DNA of 64,000 nucleotides from Ketobacter sp. MCCC 1A13808 (GTDB taxonomy: Bacteria > Pseudomonadota > Gammaproteobacteria > Pseudomonadales > Ketobacteraceae): NCBI RefSeq assembly GCF_009746715.1, contig NZ_VRKW01000007.1:184252-248251 (forward strand), in the 5' to 3' direction. Numbering within the stretch: the stretch's first letter is position 1; each line of letters starts with the position of its first letter. Below, piece by piece: positions 38,950-49,219 of the stretch. The position numbers were made by a program, and so were the translations under genes. The notes below the pieces were generated by a model. The model did no database searches, had not been told where the DNA came from, and saw only the letters and a program-made list of their open reading frames with translations.

Positions 38950-40560
38950 TCAATAGGGCCTGCCATGACGCCGCTGCGGCTCCAATGTATGACTATAAAC
39001 CGCTTCGCCATTCGCGTTTTTCAATGTCACTGTCAACTCGCTGGACCAGGCATCAATATCCACCTGACCATAAAATTGGAATCCGGCAAACGGGGACATA
39101 TTGGCTTGCTCCGGCGCCATTTCAAATTTGACCTGAGGTCCGAATGTATTATCCAGGGTATTGGAACCAAAGCTTCCAGCATTTAACGGGCCTGCAACAA
39201 ACTCCCAAAAAGGCAGGAAGTCCTGGAATTGCGCTTGATTCGGATCGTAATAATGGGCAGCAGTATAATGGACATCCGCAGTAAACCACACCACATCCCT
39301 GATGCGTTTCCGTTTAATAAACCGCAATAAGTCGGCCATTTCCAATTCCCGCCCCAATGGCTTGCCGTCGCCGTTGGCCATATTTTCAAATTTATCATCA
39401 CCGTCGCTCACCACCAGCCCGATGGGCATATCGGATGCTATCACTTTCCAAACGGCTTTCGATTCTGCGAGTTGCTTTTTTATCCAGCGCAATTGCTTGT
39501 CCCCTAGTAGCGCCGTCTCTGCGCTTTGCCGAGTTTGATCATTCGCTGTGTTGGGGCCACGATAACTGCGCATATCAATGACGATGACGTCCAGCAGATC
39601 GCCGTAGGAAATTTTTCGGTACACACGCTCGGATTCATCTGCAGCGTGATAGCGCATGGGGGCATATTCCAGAAACGCTTTGCTGCCATTCGCGACCAGG
39701 GTGGGAATATTTTTTTCAGTGTAGCGATCATCGTCCAGCAGATCTTTGGAGCCAGACCAATTATTTACCACCTCATGATCGTCCCACTGCCAAATTTGTG
39801 GCACTTCGGCATTAAAGCGACGCACGTTCTCATCCATCAGATTGTATTGGTAACGGCCCCGATACTCCGGCAACGTTTCCGCTACTTTAGACACTGCTTC
39901 TGTCACCAGGTTATTCCAGATACGCCCGTCTTCCGCCACCTGTGTTTCTGCAATTGGCCCGTCGGCATAAATCGTGTCACCACTGTGGATAAAGAAATCC
40001 GGCCGTTCCAGGCGCATGGCTTCGTAAATAGTCATGCCACCGAATTGGGGATTGATCCCCCACCCCTGACCCGCCGTATCTCCTGACCAAAGAAACCGGA
40101 TATCACGCCGGTGTCGGGGTGCGGTAATAAAACGCCCCACCACCGGCTCGCTCAGGACACGGTCATTCGTTAGATCCTGAAAAGCGACGCGCACAAAAAT
40201 TTCACGATCGCAGGGCAAACGAGTTAAATCCAAACGCGCGGTAAAATCCGTCGTCTCCAATGCATAGGGCCCACGAATCTTAACCGGGCTCGAGAATTCA
40301 GGATTAATATCGTATTCCACCACCATACGGGAGGGGCGGTCACTGCGGCTCCAGATCATGGCCCCCTCACATTGCACGTCGCCGATCTGAATGCCCTGCT
40401 GCAATTGCGGGAGCGCCGCATCCGGAGTAATAATAGCGGGTGCCCCGGTGACCCAGCGTGGCGTCAACGTCCCGGTAGCTCCGGCAGCCACCAGTAGACC
40501 CGAGCGCTTCAGAAAACGCCGACGGGTTGGATCACTATTCTGATTATCTGAATCTGTCAT
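38950..40560 (-). CDS. phoD: Alkaline phosphatase D family protein, Tat-exported
   Basis: 536 residues. The N-terminus holds a twin-arginine signal (RRRFLKRSG followed by a hydrophobic segment). An N-terminal beta domain precedes the PhoD metallophosphatase with SGDTIYADGP and WDDHEVVNNW and the later VWFTADVHYTAAHY. PhoD enzymes hydrolyse phosphomono- and diesters using calcium and iron, and are often induced by phosphate starvation. No Pho box is evident upstream. It is divergent from the fecI-type gene. Confidence 0.92.
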   Translation of the reverse strand: MTDSDNQNSDPTRRRFLKRSGLLVAAGATGTLTPRWVTGAPAIITPDAALPQLQQGIQIGDVQCEGAMIWSRSDRPSRMVVEYDINPEFSSPVKIRGPYALETTDFTARLDLTRLPCDREIFVRVAFQDLTNDRVLSEPVVGRFITAPRHRRDIRFLWSGDTAGQGWGINPQFGGMTIYEAMRLERPDFFIHSGDTIYADGPIAETQVAEDGRIWNNLVTEAVSKVAETLPEYRGRYQYNLMDENVRRFNAEVPQIWQWDDHEVVNNWSGSKDLLDDDRYTEKNIPTLVANGSKAFLEYAPMRYHAADESERVYRKISYGDLLDVIVIDMRSYRGPNTANDQTRQSAETALLGDKQLRWIKKQLAESKAVWKVIASDMPIGLVVSDGDDKFENMANGDGKPLGRELEMADLLRFIKRKRIRDVVWFTADVHYTAAHYYDPNQAQFQDFLPFWEFVAGPLNAGSFGSNTLDNTFGPQVKFEMAPEQANMSPFAGFQFYGQVDIDAWSSELTVTLKNANGEAVYSHTLEPQRRHGRPY

Positions 40561-40796
40561 AAGCTCTCTCCTGAGTAAGACCCCGATTACGGGCCAAAGT
40601 CAGGCGCATGGTAAGGCGAATTTATGACAACAACGGGAATGCAGGCGTAACCGGGCATACCTTCAAAAAACCGCTATCGAACCGAAACCAAAACGTCACC
40701 TCTGCCAATTGCCAATAATTCCTATTTGCATTATCCTCGGAGACCTCTCTTAGCGTACGACTCGTCACCCCACAGGCACACTCCAGAAGATGCGGT

Positions 40797-41321
40797 ATGA
40801 ATGACTTTGCCACTGACTTTTCCATCGGACAGCTTTATAACGACCACCAACCGGCCCTGAAGCGTTTTCTTATGGCTATGTTACGCAGTGAACAGGCTGC
40901 CGAGGATGTTGCCCATGAGGCCTGGGTAAGGGTGCTACGGTACAGGCCCAAGCAACCGGTGGAAAATCCCCAGGCCTATTTATTTACTGTGGGTGCCAAT
41001 GCCGCACGGGATTATCTGGCGCGGGAAAGCACCCGCAGCAAGTTCACCACCACCGCCGATGACGCGCCCTTCGATCAGGCTATCTGCCCTCACCCCAACG
41101 CCGAACAATGCGCTCAAGACCATCAGCGCCTGCAAACGTTAGCCCGAGCAGTCGATGATTTACCTCCGCGCTGCCGTGAAGTGTTTTTAATGAGTCGCTT
41201 CGATGGGCTGAGCAACCCGGATATTGCCCTTCGCCTGCAAATTTCCCGCAATATGGTAGAAAAACACATTATCAAAGCACTTCTCCATTGCCGTAATAGG
41301 CTAAAATCCCAAGGCGTATAA
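40797..41321 (+). CDS. FecI-type ECF sigma factor
   Basis: 174 residues. Region 2 (HQPALKRFLMAMLRSEQAAEDVAHEAWVRVLRY) and region 4 (LPPRCREVFLMSRFDGLSNPDIALRLQISRNMVEKHI) are clear. The group activates TonB-receptor genes after a signal from an outer-membrane receptor through FecR. The next genes are fecR-like and a receptor with an STN domain, so this is a cell-surface signalling locus for iron or siderophore. Confidence 0.93.
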   Translation: MNDFATDFSIGQLYNDHQPALKRFLMAMLRSEQAAEDVAHEAWVRVLRYRPKQPVENPQAYLFTVGANAARDYLARESTRSKFTTTADDAPFDQAICPHPNAEQCAQDHQRLQTLARAVDDLPPRCREVFLMSRFDGLSNPDIALRLQISRNMVEKHIIKALLHCRNRLKSQGV

Positions 41322-41371
41322 GCCTCAATCATTTATTTTGTTAATGACATATACAACGTCAGGAATCCTCC

Positions 41372-42418
41372 ATGTCAGGCAGTCCACCTATTGAGGGCGC
41401 CCCGACTAAAGAGCAAAAAGCAATGACCCAGCGAAATCCAGCCAGCACTAACCGACCCGCGGATGACCAGCAGGAGCGGTTTCCGGAGTCGCTGGTTGAA
41501 GAGGCCACCACCTGGTTTGTACGCATGACAACGGGCGATGCCAGCACCGAGGACCGGCAGCTATTCCAGCGATGGCTGGAACAAAGCCCGACGCATTGGG
41601 CCGCCTACAGTGAAGCCAAAAAATTGTGGGATGAGCTGGGCCAGATACCCGCACCGGCGGCAGTTTCCCCTACCCCCAGCCGTCGCTTCACTGGCTGGAA
41701 ACCGGGACTCGCCGCGTGTTTCGCGCTACTTGCCTGTGTCTTGTTCGGGCAATCAGCAACCCTTGAAAACCTGCAATCGACCTATTTCACCTCGGTAGGT
41801 GAAATCCGTCAGATTACCCTAAGCGATCGCTCTGTCCTGTTTTTAAATACGGATTCAGCTGTCAACATCGAATTTACCGAGCACTGCCGTTGTATCACCC
41901 TGCTACGAGGCGAGGCTTATTTTGAAGTCAGCAAAAATCCCGCCCGCCCGTTTGAAGTCCACACCGGCATCGGGCGGACCCGGGCAGTGGGTACCGCGTT
42001 TTCCGTACGCAAAACCCAGCAGGATACCCGCGTGGCGGTCACCGAAGGCCGAGTGGAAATAGCAAGCGAACTCAACAACGCTGAATTTCAAAGCTTGCTC
42101 CTGAACGCAGGCGATACCGCATTTTACGATCGCAACGGTGTGCAACCATCGGGCTCACACGTCGCCGACAATACGGCTGCGTGGAGGCACGGCAAACTCA
42201 TATTTATAAACCGCCCTCTGAGTGAAGTGGTATCCGAACTGGATCGATACCATGCCGGAAAAATAGTATTGGCCCGCCAACCCGGCGGCGAGCAGCATTT
42301 CACCGGCGTACTCAATCTGCAGGATACTGGACAGGCGCTGATGGCACTGGAGCAAACTCAGTCCTTATCGATACTGGAAATTACACCACTGCTGATCTTT
42401 CTCCGGGCCTCACACTAG
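41372..42418 (+). CDS. FecR-type anti-sigma/signal-transfer protein
   Basis: 348 residues. A cytoplasmic DUF4880-like N-terminus (EEATTWFVRMTTGDASTEDRQLFQRWLEQSPTHWAAYSEA) precedes one membrane helix (CFALLACVLFGQ) and the periplasmic FecR domain (YFTSVGEIRQITLSDRSVLFLNTDSAV, RGEAYFEVSKNPARPF). A C-terminal STN-like contact region follows. It should bind the sigma factor upstream and the receptor's STN domain downstream. The signalling pathway probably fails if the receptor is truncated. Confidence 0.93.
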   Translation: MSGSPPIEGAPTKEQKAMTQRNPASTNRPADDQQERFPESLVEEATTWFVRMTTGDASTEDRQLFQRWLEQSPTHWAAYSEAKKLWDELGQIPAPAAVSPTPSRRFTGWKPGLAACFALLACVLFGQSATLENLQSTYFTSVGEIRQITLSDRSVLFLNTDSAVNIEFTEHCRCITLLRGEAYFEVSKNPARPFEVHTGIGRTRAVGTAFSVRKTQQDTRVAVTEGRVEIASELNNAEFQSLLLNAGDTAFYDRNGVQPSGSHVADNTAAWRHGKLIFINRPLSEVVSELDRYHAGKIVLARQPGGEQHFTGVLNLQDTGQALMALEQTQSLSILEITPLLIFLRASH

Positions 42419-42564
42419 AGCCGGCCCCGAACCGGAAACTGACTCACTCTTTGTCGCTCAGCCTTTTTCTCATTATCCAGGTCAGGAGTTCCATCCTCGA
42501 ACCAGTCCTATTTAACTGAAGCGTATTACCAACCGCCTTTCGCAGTGATCATAGGATTAAAAAT

Positions 42565-44979
42565 ATGAATTCCCGGGGATATTTCGGTACCGCCATCCTG
42601 GCGACCGTTTTTGCTCATACGACAGTCTTGGCAGATGATAATCGGGTCAGCAGCGTCGTTGCCAAAGAACAACATTCAGCTGCCATGTCCAATTTCTCTA
42701 TTCCGGCAGGTGACTTGCAAAGTGCATTACTCAACTTTTCCCAGCAAGTGGATTTGCAATTACTGTACGCTTCGGACCTGACTGCAGGCATAACCACACA
42801 AGGTATCCAGGGCGAATACCATCCCCAAGCTGCGCTTGAACTGTTACTGGCCGGAACCGGACTCACCTATCGTTTCACTAACGAGCACACCGTGACGTTG
42901 GAAAAGGCAGGTGAAAGTACCCTGCCTGCAGTTGAAGTCTCCGCCAACGCGGTGCCTGCTTCAGAGCAACTGCCAATGCCCTTCAATGGCGGACAAGTAG
43001 CCGATGGTGTCCGCCTGGGGATTCTGGGCAACACCGACATTCTGGACGCGCCATTCAGTATCACCAGCTATACCAGTAAAACCATAGAAGACCAGCAAGC
43101 CCGTAGCGTCTTGGACGTTCTCGCCAATCAGCCCTCGGTGCGCAGTGCCAGTGCCCGCAGCAATATCAACGAAGATTTTATCCTGCGGGGATTCCCGGTT
43201 GAGAGCCAGGATATCGCGCTTAACGGTATGTATGCGTTGATGCCCTACTTTCGTGTACCGGTTGAAATGGCTGAACGTGTGGAAGTATTTGAAGGTCCAA
43301 GTGCCTTGCTGAGCGGCATGTCGCCCGGCGGCAATATTGGTGGCTCAATCAACATCGTTCCGAAGCGGGCCGGAGACCGGCCCGTTAACCGATTCACCGC
43401 CCAGTACTTTTCAGACTCTGTACTCGGTGGCCACCTGGATATCGGTCGCCGTTTCGGTGAAAACGACGAATTCGGCGCCCGCGTGAACGGCATGTACCGT
43501 ACTGGTGACACCACGGTTGATTATCAATCCGAAGAGGATAAGTTAGGATCTGTGGCGCTGGATTACCAGGGCGATCGCCTACGCCTGAGCGCAGACCTTA
43601 TCTATCAGAAACAAAATATCGACGGCGTCGTAAGGCAATTTACAATCGCCCCCACGGTCACCAATTTGCCCTCTCCGCCGGAGGGCACCCTCAGTTACCC
43701 CGGCTCCTGGACTGATCTTGCCATGGAAGACAGCTCCGGCGTGTTTCGTGCTGAGTTTGATCTGTCCAGCGCAGTCACCCTTTACGCCGGTGCCGGCGCA
43801 AGAGCCAGTAAAATGGACGCTGTGGCAGGTAATCCTGAGATCACCGGCAATTTTGGCAGCTATACTTACGCGCCTGCCTGGCAACTCTTTGATGTGGATT
43901 CCCGCTCCTATGAAGCCGGTATGAACAGTCGCTTCGCAACGGGCTTCGTTACCCATCAATTGAATATCAGCGCCACTCAGGTACGCCAGAATCAAAGCCT
44001 CTTTTTTTACACAGGCTTCCCTTTCCAGGACGGGACCATCACAACCTCCAATGATACCCCCGCCCCCGATCTGGCAGGCATCACTGTAGATAAAAATAAA
44101 TACGTCGATACCAAGCTGACCAGCTATGCAATAGCAGACACCTTGGGTTTTATGGATGAAAAAGTGAAGTTGACCGTTGGCATCCGGCAGCAACAAGTTC
44201 AGGTTCAGAATTTTAATTTTTTAACCGGCGCACCGTCGGGGGATGCCTACGACGAGAGCAAACCCACTCCGGTGGTGGGCTTGGTCTTGAAGCCCTGGTC
44301 AGAAACCGTATCGTTATACGCCAGCTATGTGGAAGGCCTGAGCTAGGGGCCGACCGCACCGCTCGATCCAACTCTGACCAATCCCGGTGAGGTTTTTGAG
44401 CCCACCGTTTCCAAACAATTCGAAATAGGAGCCAAAGCAGAATGGAATAGTTTGGGCGGCTCGGTTGCAATCTATCACTTAGAAAAGCCCAGCGGGATAC
44501 GGGTTGGCAACACCTTCGAAGTCAGCGGTGAACAAACCCACAAAGGGGTGGAACTTAATCTTTACGGTGAAATAACACCGGCTATTCGACTTTTGGGGGG
44601 GGCATCCTATATCGACTCCGAAATGGCCACCACGACTGAAGGTATCAACCAGGGCAGATCAGCAATCGGTGTTCCTGAATTTCAGCTGAACCTGGGCGGC
44701 GAGTGGGACACCCCGCTCATCAACCACCTGACACTGACCTCGCGAATTATCTATACCGGAGAACAATACGCCGACCAGTCAGGCCGTATTGAGCTACCGC
44801 ACTGGACACGGGTCGATATCGGGGCACGCTATACCACTAAAGCCGCGGGCAAACCTCTGGTGCTGCGCGCTAATCTGGAGAATCTGTTTAATGAATCGTC
44901 CTGGGGTGTTTCAAATGCGGGCTACCTCTATGTGGGTGATGCTCGTAGCTTGCAACTGTCGGCCACCATTGACTTCTAG
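42565..44979 (+). pseudogene. TonB-dependent siderophore receptor interrupted by one amber codon
   Basis: The reading frame would encode 804 residues: signal peptide, STN domain (about 45-115; FSIPAGDLQSALLNFSQQ), plug (about 150-280) and barrel. Codon 594 is TAG (44344-44346), within VEGLS-stop-GPTAP. Receptors of this family normally have a polar residue here, as in LSQGP, so a single C-to-T change from CAG would explain it. The frame then continues without further damage to a normal barrel C-terminus ending TIDF. Either this is a recent nonsense mutation, a suppressed codon or a sequencing error. Truncation would remove the last third of the barrel. FecI/FecR-type regulators lie upstream and a PepSY protein downstream. 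Confidence 0.9.
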
Positions 44980-45009
44980 CACGTAAAAAAGGCACAAGGG
45001 GAATCCGAT

Positions 45010-46158
45010 ATGAATATCCGGCTCTGGTTTTTGATACATAAATGGACCAGTCTGGTCTGCACTGTATTTTTATTGATGTTGTGCCTGACCGGTCTGCCAC
45101 TGATCTTTCATGAAGAAATTGATCACACTTTCGGGGATGAGGTTGAAGCACCGGAAATGCCTGCGGGCACGCCCGCAGCAAGCATGGACCAGATTGCCGA
45201 AGCAGCTCGGTTGCGCCACCCAGGAGAATTAATCCGCTTTGCCTTCTGGGACGAAAAAGAGCATCCCCATCTGACGCTATTGACCATGACCGAAACCTAT
45301 GACGCGCCACCGGAGGACGACCGCCTCATTGTTCTTGACTCCCGCACCGCCGACATACTTGACGAGCCACCACCGGACAGCGGATTTATGTACATCATGT
45401 TCAAACTGCACGTCGACCTGTTTGCCGGGCTGCCGGGAATGTTATTTTTAGGCTTCATGGGGCTTTTATTCGTCGTCGCGATTGTGTCCGGGGTGGTGCT
45501 CTACTCGCCGTTCATGCGCAAATTGGATTTTGGTACGGTACGTACGCAGCGCAGCACCCGCTTGCAGTGGCTTGATCTGCACAACCTCTTGGGTGTGGTG
45601 ACTTTGGTGTGGGCTTTGGTTGTCGGGCTCACCGGCAGCATTAATACCCTGAGTCAGGTGGTGATCGGCATCTGGCAGCAAGGACAATTGGCAGAAATGG
45701 TCGCGCCCTATAAAGATCTCGATCCGCCAACGGATTTGGGCTCGGTGCAGCGCGCTATGGACACCGCCAGCGCGGCTGTCCCGGATATGGATATCAGCTT
45801 CCTGGCCTGGCCAGGTACCCTGTTTTCCAGCCCCCATCATTACAGTGTGTTCATGCGTGGCACCACACCGCTGACGTCACGCCTTTTACAGCCGGCGCTG
45901 ATCGACGCTGTCTCAGGCGAGCTCACAGACACCCGCACTATGCCCTGGTATGTACAGACGCTGCTGCTATCCCAACCCTTGCACTTTGGTGACTACGGCG
46001 GCCTTCCGCTTAAGGTTCTTTGGTTGGTATTGGATCTGATTACGATTGTGGTGCTGGGCAGCGGATTGTACCTCTGGATTGGCCGTCATCAACGTTCCAC
46101 TGCCCGTCAAATAGAAGAAATCAAAGGTGGCGGTTTACTGGAAGGAGAAACGCGATGA
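45010..46158 (+). CDS. PepSY-associated TM protein (siderophore-iron reductase type)
   Basis: 382 residues. PepSY_TM family with four membrane helices (near residues 10-30, 140-165, 190-215 and 335-360) and periplasmic loops. Histidines on the helices (IHKWTSLVC, HVDLFAG, DLHNLLGV) are typical haem/iron-reductase positions. Proteins of this type lie beside siderophore receptors and are thought to release iron in the periplasm. AAGGGGA precedes the ATG. It overlaps the next small gene by four bases. Confidence 0.88.
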   Translation: MNIRLWFLIHKWTSLVCTVFLLMLCLTGLPLIFHEEIDHTFGDEVEAPEMPAGTPAASMDQIAEAARLRHPGELIRFAFWDEKEHPHLTLLTMTETYDAPPEDDRLIVLDSRTADILDEPPPDSGFMYIMFKLHVDLFAGLPGMLFLGFMGLLFVVAIVSGVVLYSPFMRKLDFGTVRTQRSTRLQWLDLHNLLGVVTLVWALVVGLTGSINTLSQVVIGIWQQGQLAEMVAPYKDLDPPTDLGSVQRAMDTASAAVPDMDISFLAWPGTLFSSPHHYSVFMRGTTPLTSRLLQPALIDAVSGELTDTRTMPWYVQTLLLSQPLHFGDYGGLPLKVLWLVLDLITIVVLGSGLYLWIGRHQRSTARQIEEIKGGGLLEGETR

Positions 46159-46355
46159 GCCCGGCCAATAACGTTCGCCGTACCAACCTGCAGATATTTA
46201 AAGCACCGATCCTGCTGGCGGTGCTCAGTTTTGCAGGCCTGATCGCAGCGCTGGTGGGAGATGGCCCCTACGACGTGGTTTCCTGGATTGCCCTGAGTGT
46301 GCCATGCATCACAATTAGCCGGTTTCTTTGGAAAGCACGCCCCCAGCCAACCTGA
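46155..46355 (+). CDS. Small membrane protein of the iron-uptake operon
   Basis: 66 residues with two membrane segments (LLAVLSFAGLIAALVGDGP and VVSWIALSVPCITISRFLW). The ATG overlaps the PepSY stop as ATGA, so the two are translationally coupled. Small two-helix proteins often end such PepSY operons; no function is known to me. Confidence 0.75.
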   Translation: MSPANNVRRTNLQIFKAPILLAVLSFAGLIAALVGDGPYDVVSWIALSVPCITISRFLWKARPQPT

Positions 46356-46358
46356 TTT

Positions 46359-46976
46359 TCACAGCCCCTCAAAAAAATCGACTTCGCCGTTTTCCAGCGA
46401 ATATTCTGCCCCCACTATAGTCAAAGAGCCGGCTGCGATCAGCGGCTCCAGCATGGCAGATCCGTGTCGCAAATGATTTGCCGAAGCGCGCACATTCGCC
46501 CTCACGGCGGCCTGCATCAACTTCGGCCTATCATCACGCAAGCCGGCGTCAAATAACGGCTCAACTGAAGGCCGAATGCGGTTTACGATGGAAAGCACAT
46601 GGGAGGATGCCAGCGTCTCGCGATGGCTCAGCACATCGATCGTTGCCGCTACCGCCCCACACTGACTGTGCCCCAACACCACCACCAAAGGCGTACCGAA
46701 CTGGCTGACCGCGTATTCAATGCTGCCGATCTGTGACGGTGCGACAATATTACCCGCTACCCTGATTACGAACAGATCCCCCAGTCCTTGATCGAAAATG
46801 ATTTCCGCAGGCACTCTTGAGTCAGAGCACCCCAACACAATGGCAAAGGGGGCCTGACCTTCAACCAACTCCGTGCTGTGCATTTGCCTGACCCGGGTTT
46901 CGATACTTTGTAACCCTGAAACGAAACGCTGATTACCTTCTTTCAAACTGGTCAATGCCTGCTGCGCTGTAATCAT
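46359..46976 (-). CDS. Beta-class carbonic anhydrase
   Basis: 205 residues from the ATG at 46976, preceded by GGGGA; the frame opens further upstream. The zinc ligands are visible in LGCSDSRVPAEIIFDQGLGDLFVIRVAGN and LGHSQCGAV (Cys, Asp, His, Cys). It interconverts carbon dioxide and bicarbonate. No signal peptide is seen, so it is cytoplasmic. It is convergent with the iron operon, with 3 bases between stops. Confidence 0.92.
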   Translation of the reverse strand: MITAQQALTSLKEGNQRFVSGLQSIETRVRQMHSTELVEGQAPFAIVLGCSDSRVPAEIIFDQGLGDLFVIRVAGNIVAPSQIGSIEYAVSQFGTPLVVVLGHSQCGAVAATIDVLSHRETLASSHVLSIVNRIRPSVEPLFDAGLRDDRPKLMQAAVRANVRASANHLRHGSAMLEPLIAAGSLTIVGAEYSLENGEVDFFEGL

Positions 46977-47157
46977 ATTCCCCTGAGCCCTGCTTATAGT
47001 GAACGTAAAAACAAAAACCGCTCTATACTTAACCACGGTATAAGTCGTTAATACCCCATTATTTTTCAAAAACAAAGACATTACCAATTAAATAGACAGC
47101 AATCCAAATAGCGGATATGGTCTGTACCGCACCCAAAACGGAATTGGAGAAAATACC

Positions 47158-47718
47158 ATGAAACGCTTGATATCCATTATAGTGGCGGCCGTCACAGTGA
47201 CCTCAGCAAACTCCGCCCTAGCAGGCACCGATAGCGGTTTTTATGTCGGGGGCTCCCTGGGTTCGGCAAAAATAGATTATAGCCAGGACGATCCGAGTCT
47301 GGGCGACATTGATTTTGACGAAGATGACACCGGGTACAAAGTATTCGGTGGCTATAATTTTGGCATCATTCCTTTGATCGACGTGGCTGTCGAAGGCGCG
47401 TATGTCAACTTCGGCGAGCAGCAAACGGTGGGCCCAATACTAACCAGTGAGTCTGAAATCACCGGCCTGAGCGCGTTTGGATTAGCCGGTTTGACTTTCG
47501 GACCTTTCGGTGTCTTTGCAAAAGCCGGATTTCTGGCCTGGGACGGGGATTTTACGGTCAATAATATCGGCGCATCCGATGACAGCACGGATCCGGCCTA
47601 CGGCATTGGCGCTAAATTTCAGTTGGGCTCCCTCGCTATTCGGGCTGAATACGAAGCGTTCGAAACCGACAACTTCGACCTCGACTTTACCTCAGTGGGC
47701 GTTGCGTATACATTCTGA
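47158..47718 (+). CDS. Small outer-membrane beta-barrel (opacity/OmpW-like)
   Basis: 186 residues. Signal peptide (cleavage near SALA), then GFYVGGSLGSAKIDYS, KVFGGYNFG and a C-terminal VGVAYTF typical of eight-stranded barrels. A GGAG ribosome site precedes the ATG. No specific function can be assigned. Confidence 0.8.
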   Translation: MKRLISIIVAAVTVTSANSALAGTDSGFYVGGSLGSAKIDYSQDDPSLGDIDFDEDDTGYKVFGGYNFGIIPLIDVAVEGAYVNFGEQQTVGPILTSESEITGLSAFGLAGLTFGPFGVFAKAGFLAWDGDFTVNNIGASDDSTDPAYGIGAKFQLGSLAIRAEYEAFETDNFDLDFTSVGVAYTF

Positions 47719-47797
47719 TAGCCATGGTTCGCGTTTGTCGATAACACCCAGATCTGCAAGCGCGAACGCTTCACCCGCGAACGTCACCCCGGAAGAT

Positions 47798-48238
47798 TCA
47801 ATTAAAAGGAATTGAACCCGGTGTTGACATCACAGCCACGCCCGCCAATATCAACATAATCAGTATCATCAAACAACTGAACATAAATACCTTGCGCCTC
47901 ATCGGCACATAGTTTGATCCGGTGTGGATATAGGCATGGACCACCCTGCTAAGCACAAATAACCAGGCAATAACCAGTGCGACCATAGTAACCGATTGCG
48001 CCGCCCACATCACAAAGCACAGAACATAAAACAAGACCGGAACTTCAAACTGATTGCGGATATTATTATTAAACTTTATAACACTCTCGGGCCAGGCATC
48101 GTCATAAAGCCCGCGGCGTGCGTCATCCACCTCATTATTTTTAATGGCTTTCGCTTTAGCAACCGTCAATCCAATATAGCAAACCATGGTCAACAGCACC
48201 TGCACCAGCACCGGGATAAAAATCGTCTGTCCAGTCAT
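47798..48238 (-). CDS. MAPEG family membrane protein
   Basis: 146 residues with four membrane helices. The second helix region FNNNIRNQFEVPVLFYVLC carries the conserved N-x-x-E of the MAPEG family (glutathione- and eicosanoid-related membrane enzymes in eukaryotes, mostly uncharacterised in bacteria). HTGSNYVPMR also fits the family. Substrate unknown. Confidence 0.85.
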   Translation of the reverse strand: MTGQTIFIPVLVQVLLTMVCYIGLTVAKAKAIKNNEVDDARRGLYDDAWPESVIKFNNNIRNQFEVPVLFYVLCFVMWAAQSVTMVALVIAWLFVLSRVVHAYIHTGSNYVPMRRKVFMFSCLMILIMLILAGVAVMSTPGSIPFN

Positions 48239-48258
48239 ATTCTTTCCTTGAATGCCCT

Positions 48259-48792
48259 TCAGGCTCGTTTGCGCAAAACAACTAATTTCAATTCCGGAGT
48301 TTTGGGTATCCCCACATCAAGATGGACAGGGTATGGGATGGACTCCCCCACCAACGTATAACCGAGCTTCTGATAAAAATGAATCAGACGCGTATTCGCT
48401 TCCAGGACCACCACCTGGAAATGTCTGCATCGAGATTTGACCCTGTTCTCAGCGTAGGCTAATAACGCTTTGCCGATTCCGCTACCATGATAGTCCGGCC
48501 TGATTGCGAAAGTGCCAAACTCACACAGATGGTCAAAATAGGTGACGCCAATACATCCCAATATAGAATCTATTTTCTGTACAGATGCAGATCTTGCAGA
48601 AATTAGATCGAACGCTGCACCCTCTATTAGGTCAGCGAGCTGCCGCTCAGAAATACGGTCACCTTGCACCAAGTGTGATTCTGAGGTCCAACGCCGCGAT
48701 CCGCTTGAACCACGATAAGCATCGTTAATCAGCTGAGTCAGTTCTGGCACATCCGACCGATCAATTTGGTTCTCAAAACGCAGTGTATCCAT
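48259..48792 (-). CDS. GNAT family N-acetyltransferase
   Basis: 177 residues from the ATG at 48792. The acetyl-CoA binding motif is in FAIRPDYHGSGIGKALLAYAENR, followed by VVLEANTRLIHFYQKLGYTLVGE. The N-terminal LTQLINDAYRG is shared with GNAT proteins that act on small molecules. Substrate unknown. It overlaps the tail of the VOC remnant upstream. Confidence 0.88.
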   Translation of the reverse strand: MDTLRFENQIDRSDVPELTQLINDAYRGSSGSRRWTSESHLVQGDRISERQLADLIEGAAFDLISARSASVQKIDSILGCIGVTYFDHLCEFGTFAIRPDYHGSGIGKALLAYAENRVKSRCRHFQVVVLEANTRLIHFYQKLGYTLVGESIPYPVHLDVGIPKTPELKLVVLRKRA

Positions 48793-48794
48793 AT

Positions 48795-48992
48795 TCAAGA
48801 AGTGCCTGGCGCCTCAACATCAGTCCAGACAGCAAACTCATTACCGCCGGGGTCAGCAAAGTGAAAGCGCCCGCCACCGGGAAATCCAAAGCCAGCCTTT
48901 AATATTCTGCCACTGGCGCTTTGAACTTTCTTCTGGGTGGCTTCGATATCGCAGGCGGGTAACTCAACATAATTTAACTCTTCGTGTTCCAT
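48795..48992 (-). pseudogene. VOC-family (glyoxalase-like) protein with internal deletion
   Basis: 65 residues, about half of a normal single-domain VOC protein. The N-terminus (MEHEELNYVELPACDIEATQ) and the C-terminus (GRFHFADPGGNEFAVWTD) are normal. The middle strands and the second metal-ligand region are missing. Full-length relatives have DIEATQ near the start and a similar DLEATQ about 50 residues later, so recombination between these repeats would explain an in-frame loss (inference). The remnant is unlikely to fold as a normal VOC dimer. Confidence 0.7.
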
Positions 48993-49006
48993 CACATCGC
49001 AATCCT

Positions 49007-49219
49007 TTATTTTCCCATAGTGCGATATTCTAGAATTAAATTGATAATTTCATGATCGCTAGCGGTGGAGGCCAGTGATTCGTTCAAAGAACGCCGCTGA
49101 GGAAGACTGATATCGAATTTGCTTCGTAACACCTCTTCCACTTGAGCATCCGAATCCGGATCAATATCTTTTCCGGCAAACACACAGATTCGTTGATGAA
49201 TAAAATCTTTATCCGCCAT
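49007..49219 (-). CDS. Small conserved-looking protein of unknown function
   Basis: 70 residues from the ATG at 49219 (a TTG three codons earlier is possible); GAGG lies 11 bases upstream. The sequence is mostly helical and acidic, with DPDSDAQVEEVLRSKFDISLPQRRSLNESLA. I do not recognise a family. It lies 14 bases before the VOC remnant on the same strand. Confidence 0.5.
   Translation of the reverse strand: MADKDFIHQRICVFAGKDIDPDSDAQVEEVLRSKFDISLPQRRSLNESLASTASDHEIINLILEYRTMGK

Noticed and set aside
40622..40825. A 67-codon minus-strand frame between phoD and the sigma-factor gene
   Set aside because: It overlaps the sigma-factor start and has no recognisable sequence; the region should hold divergent promoters.
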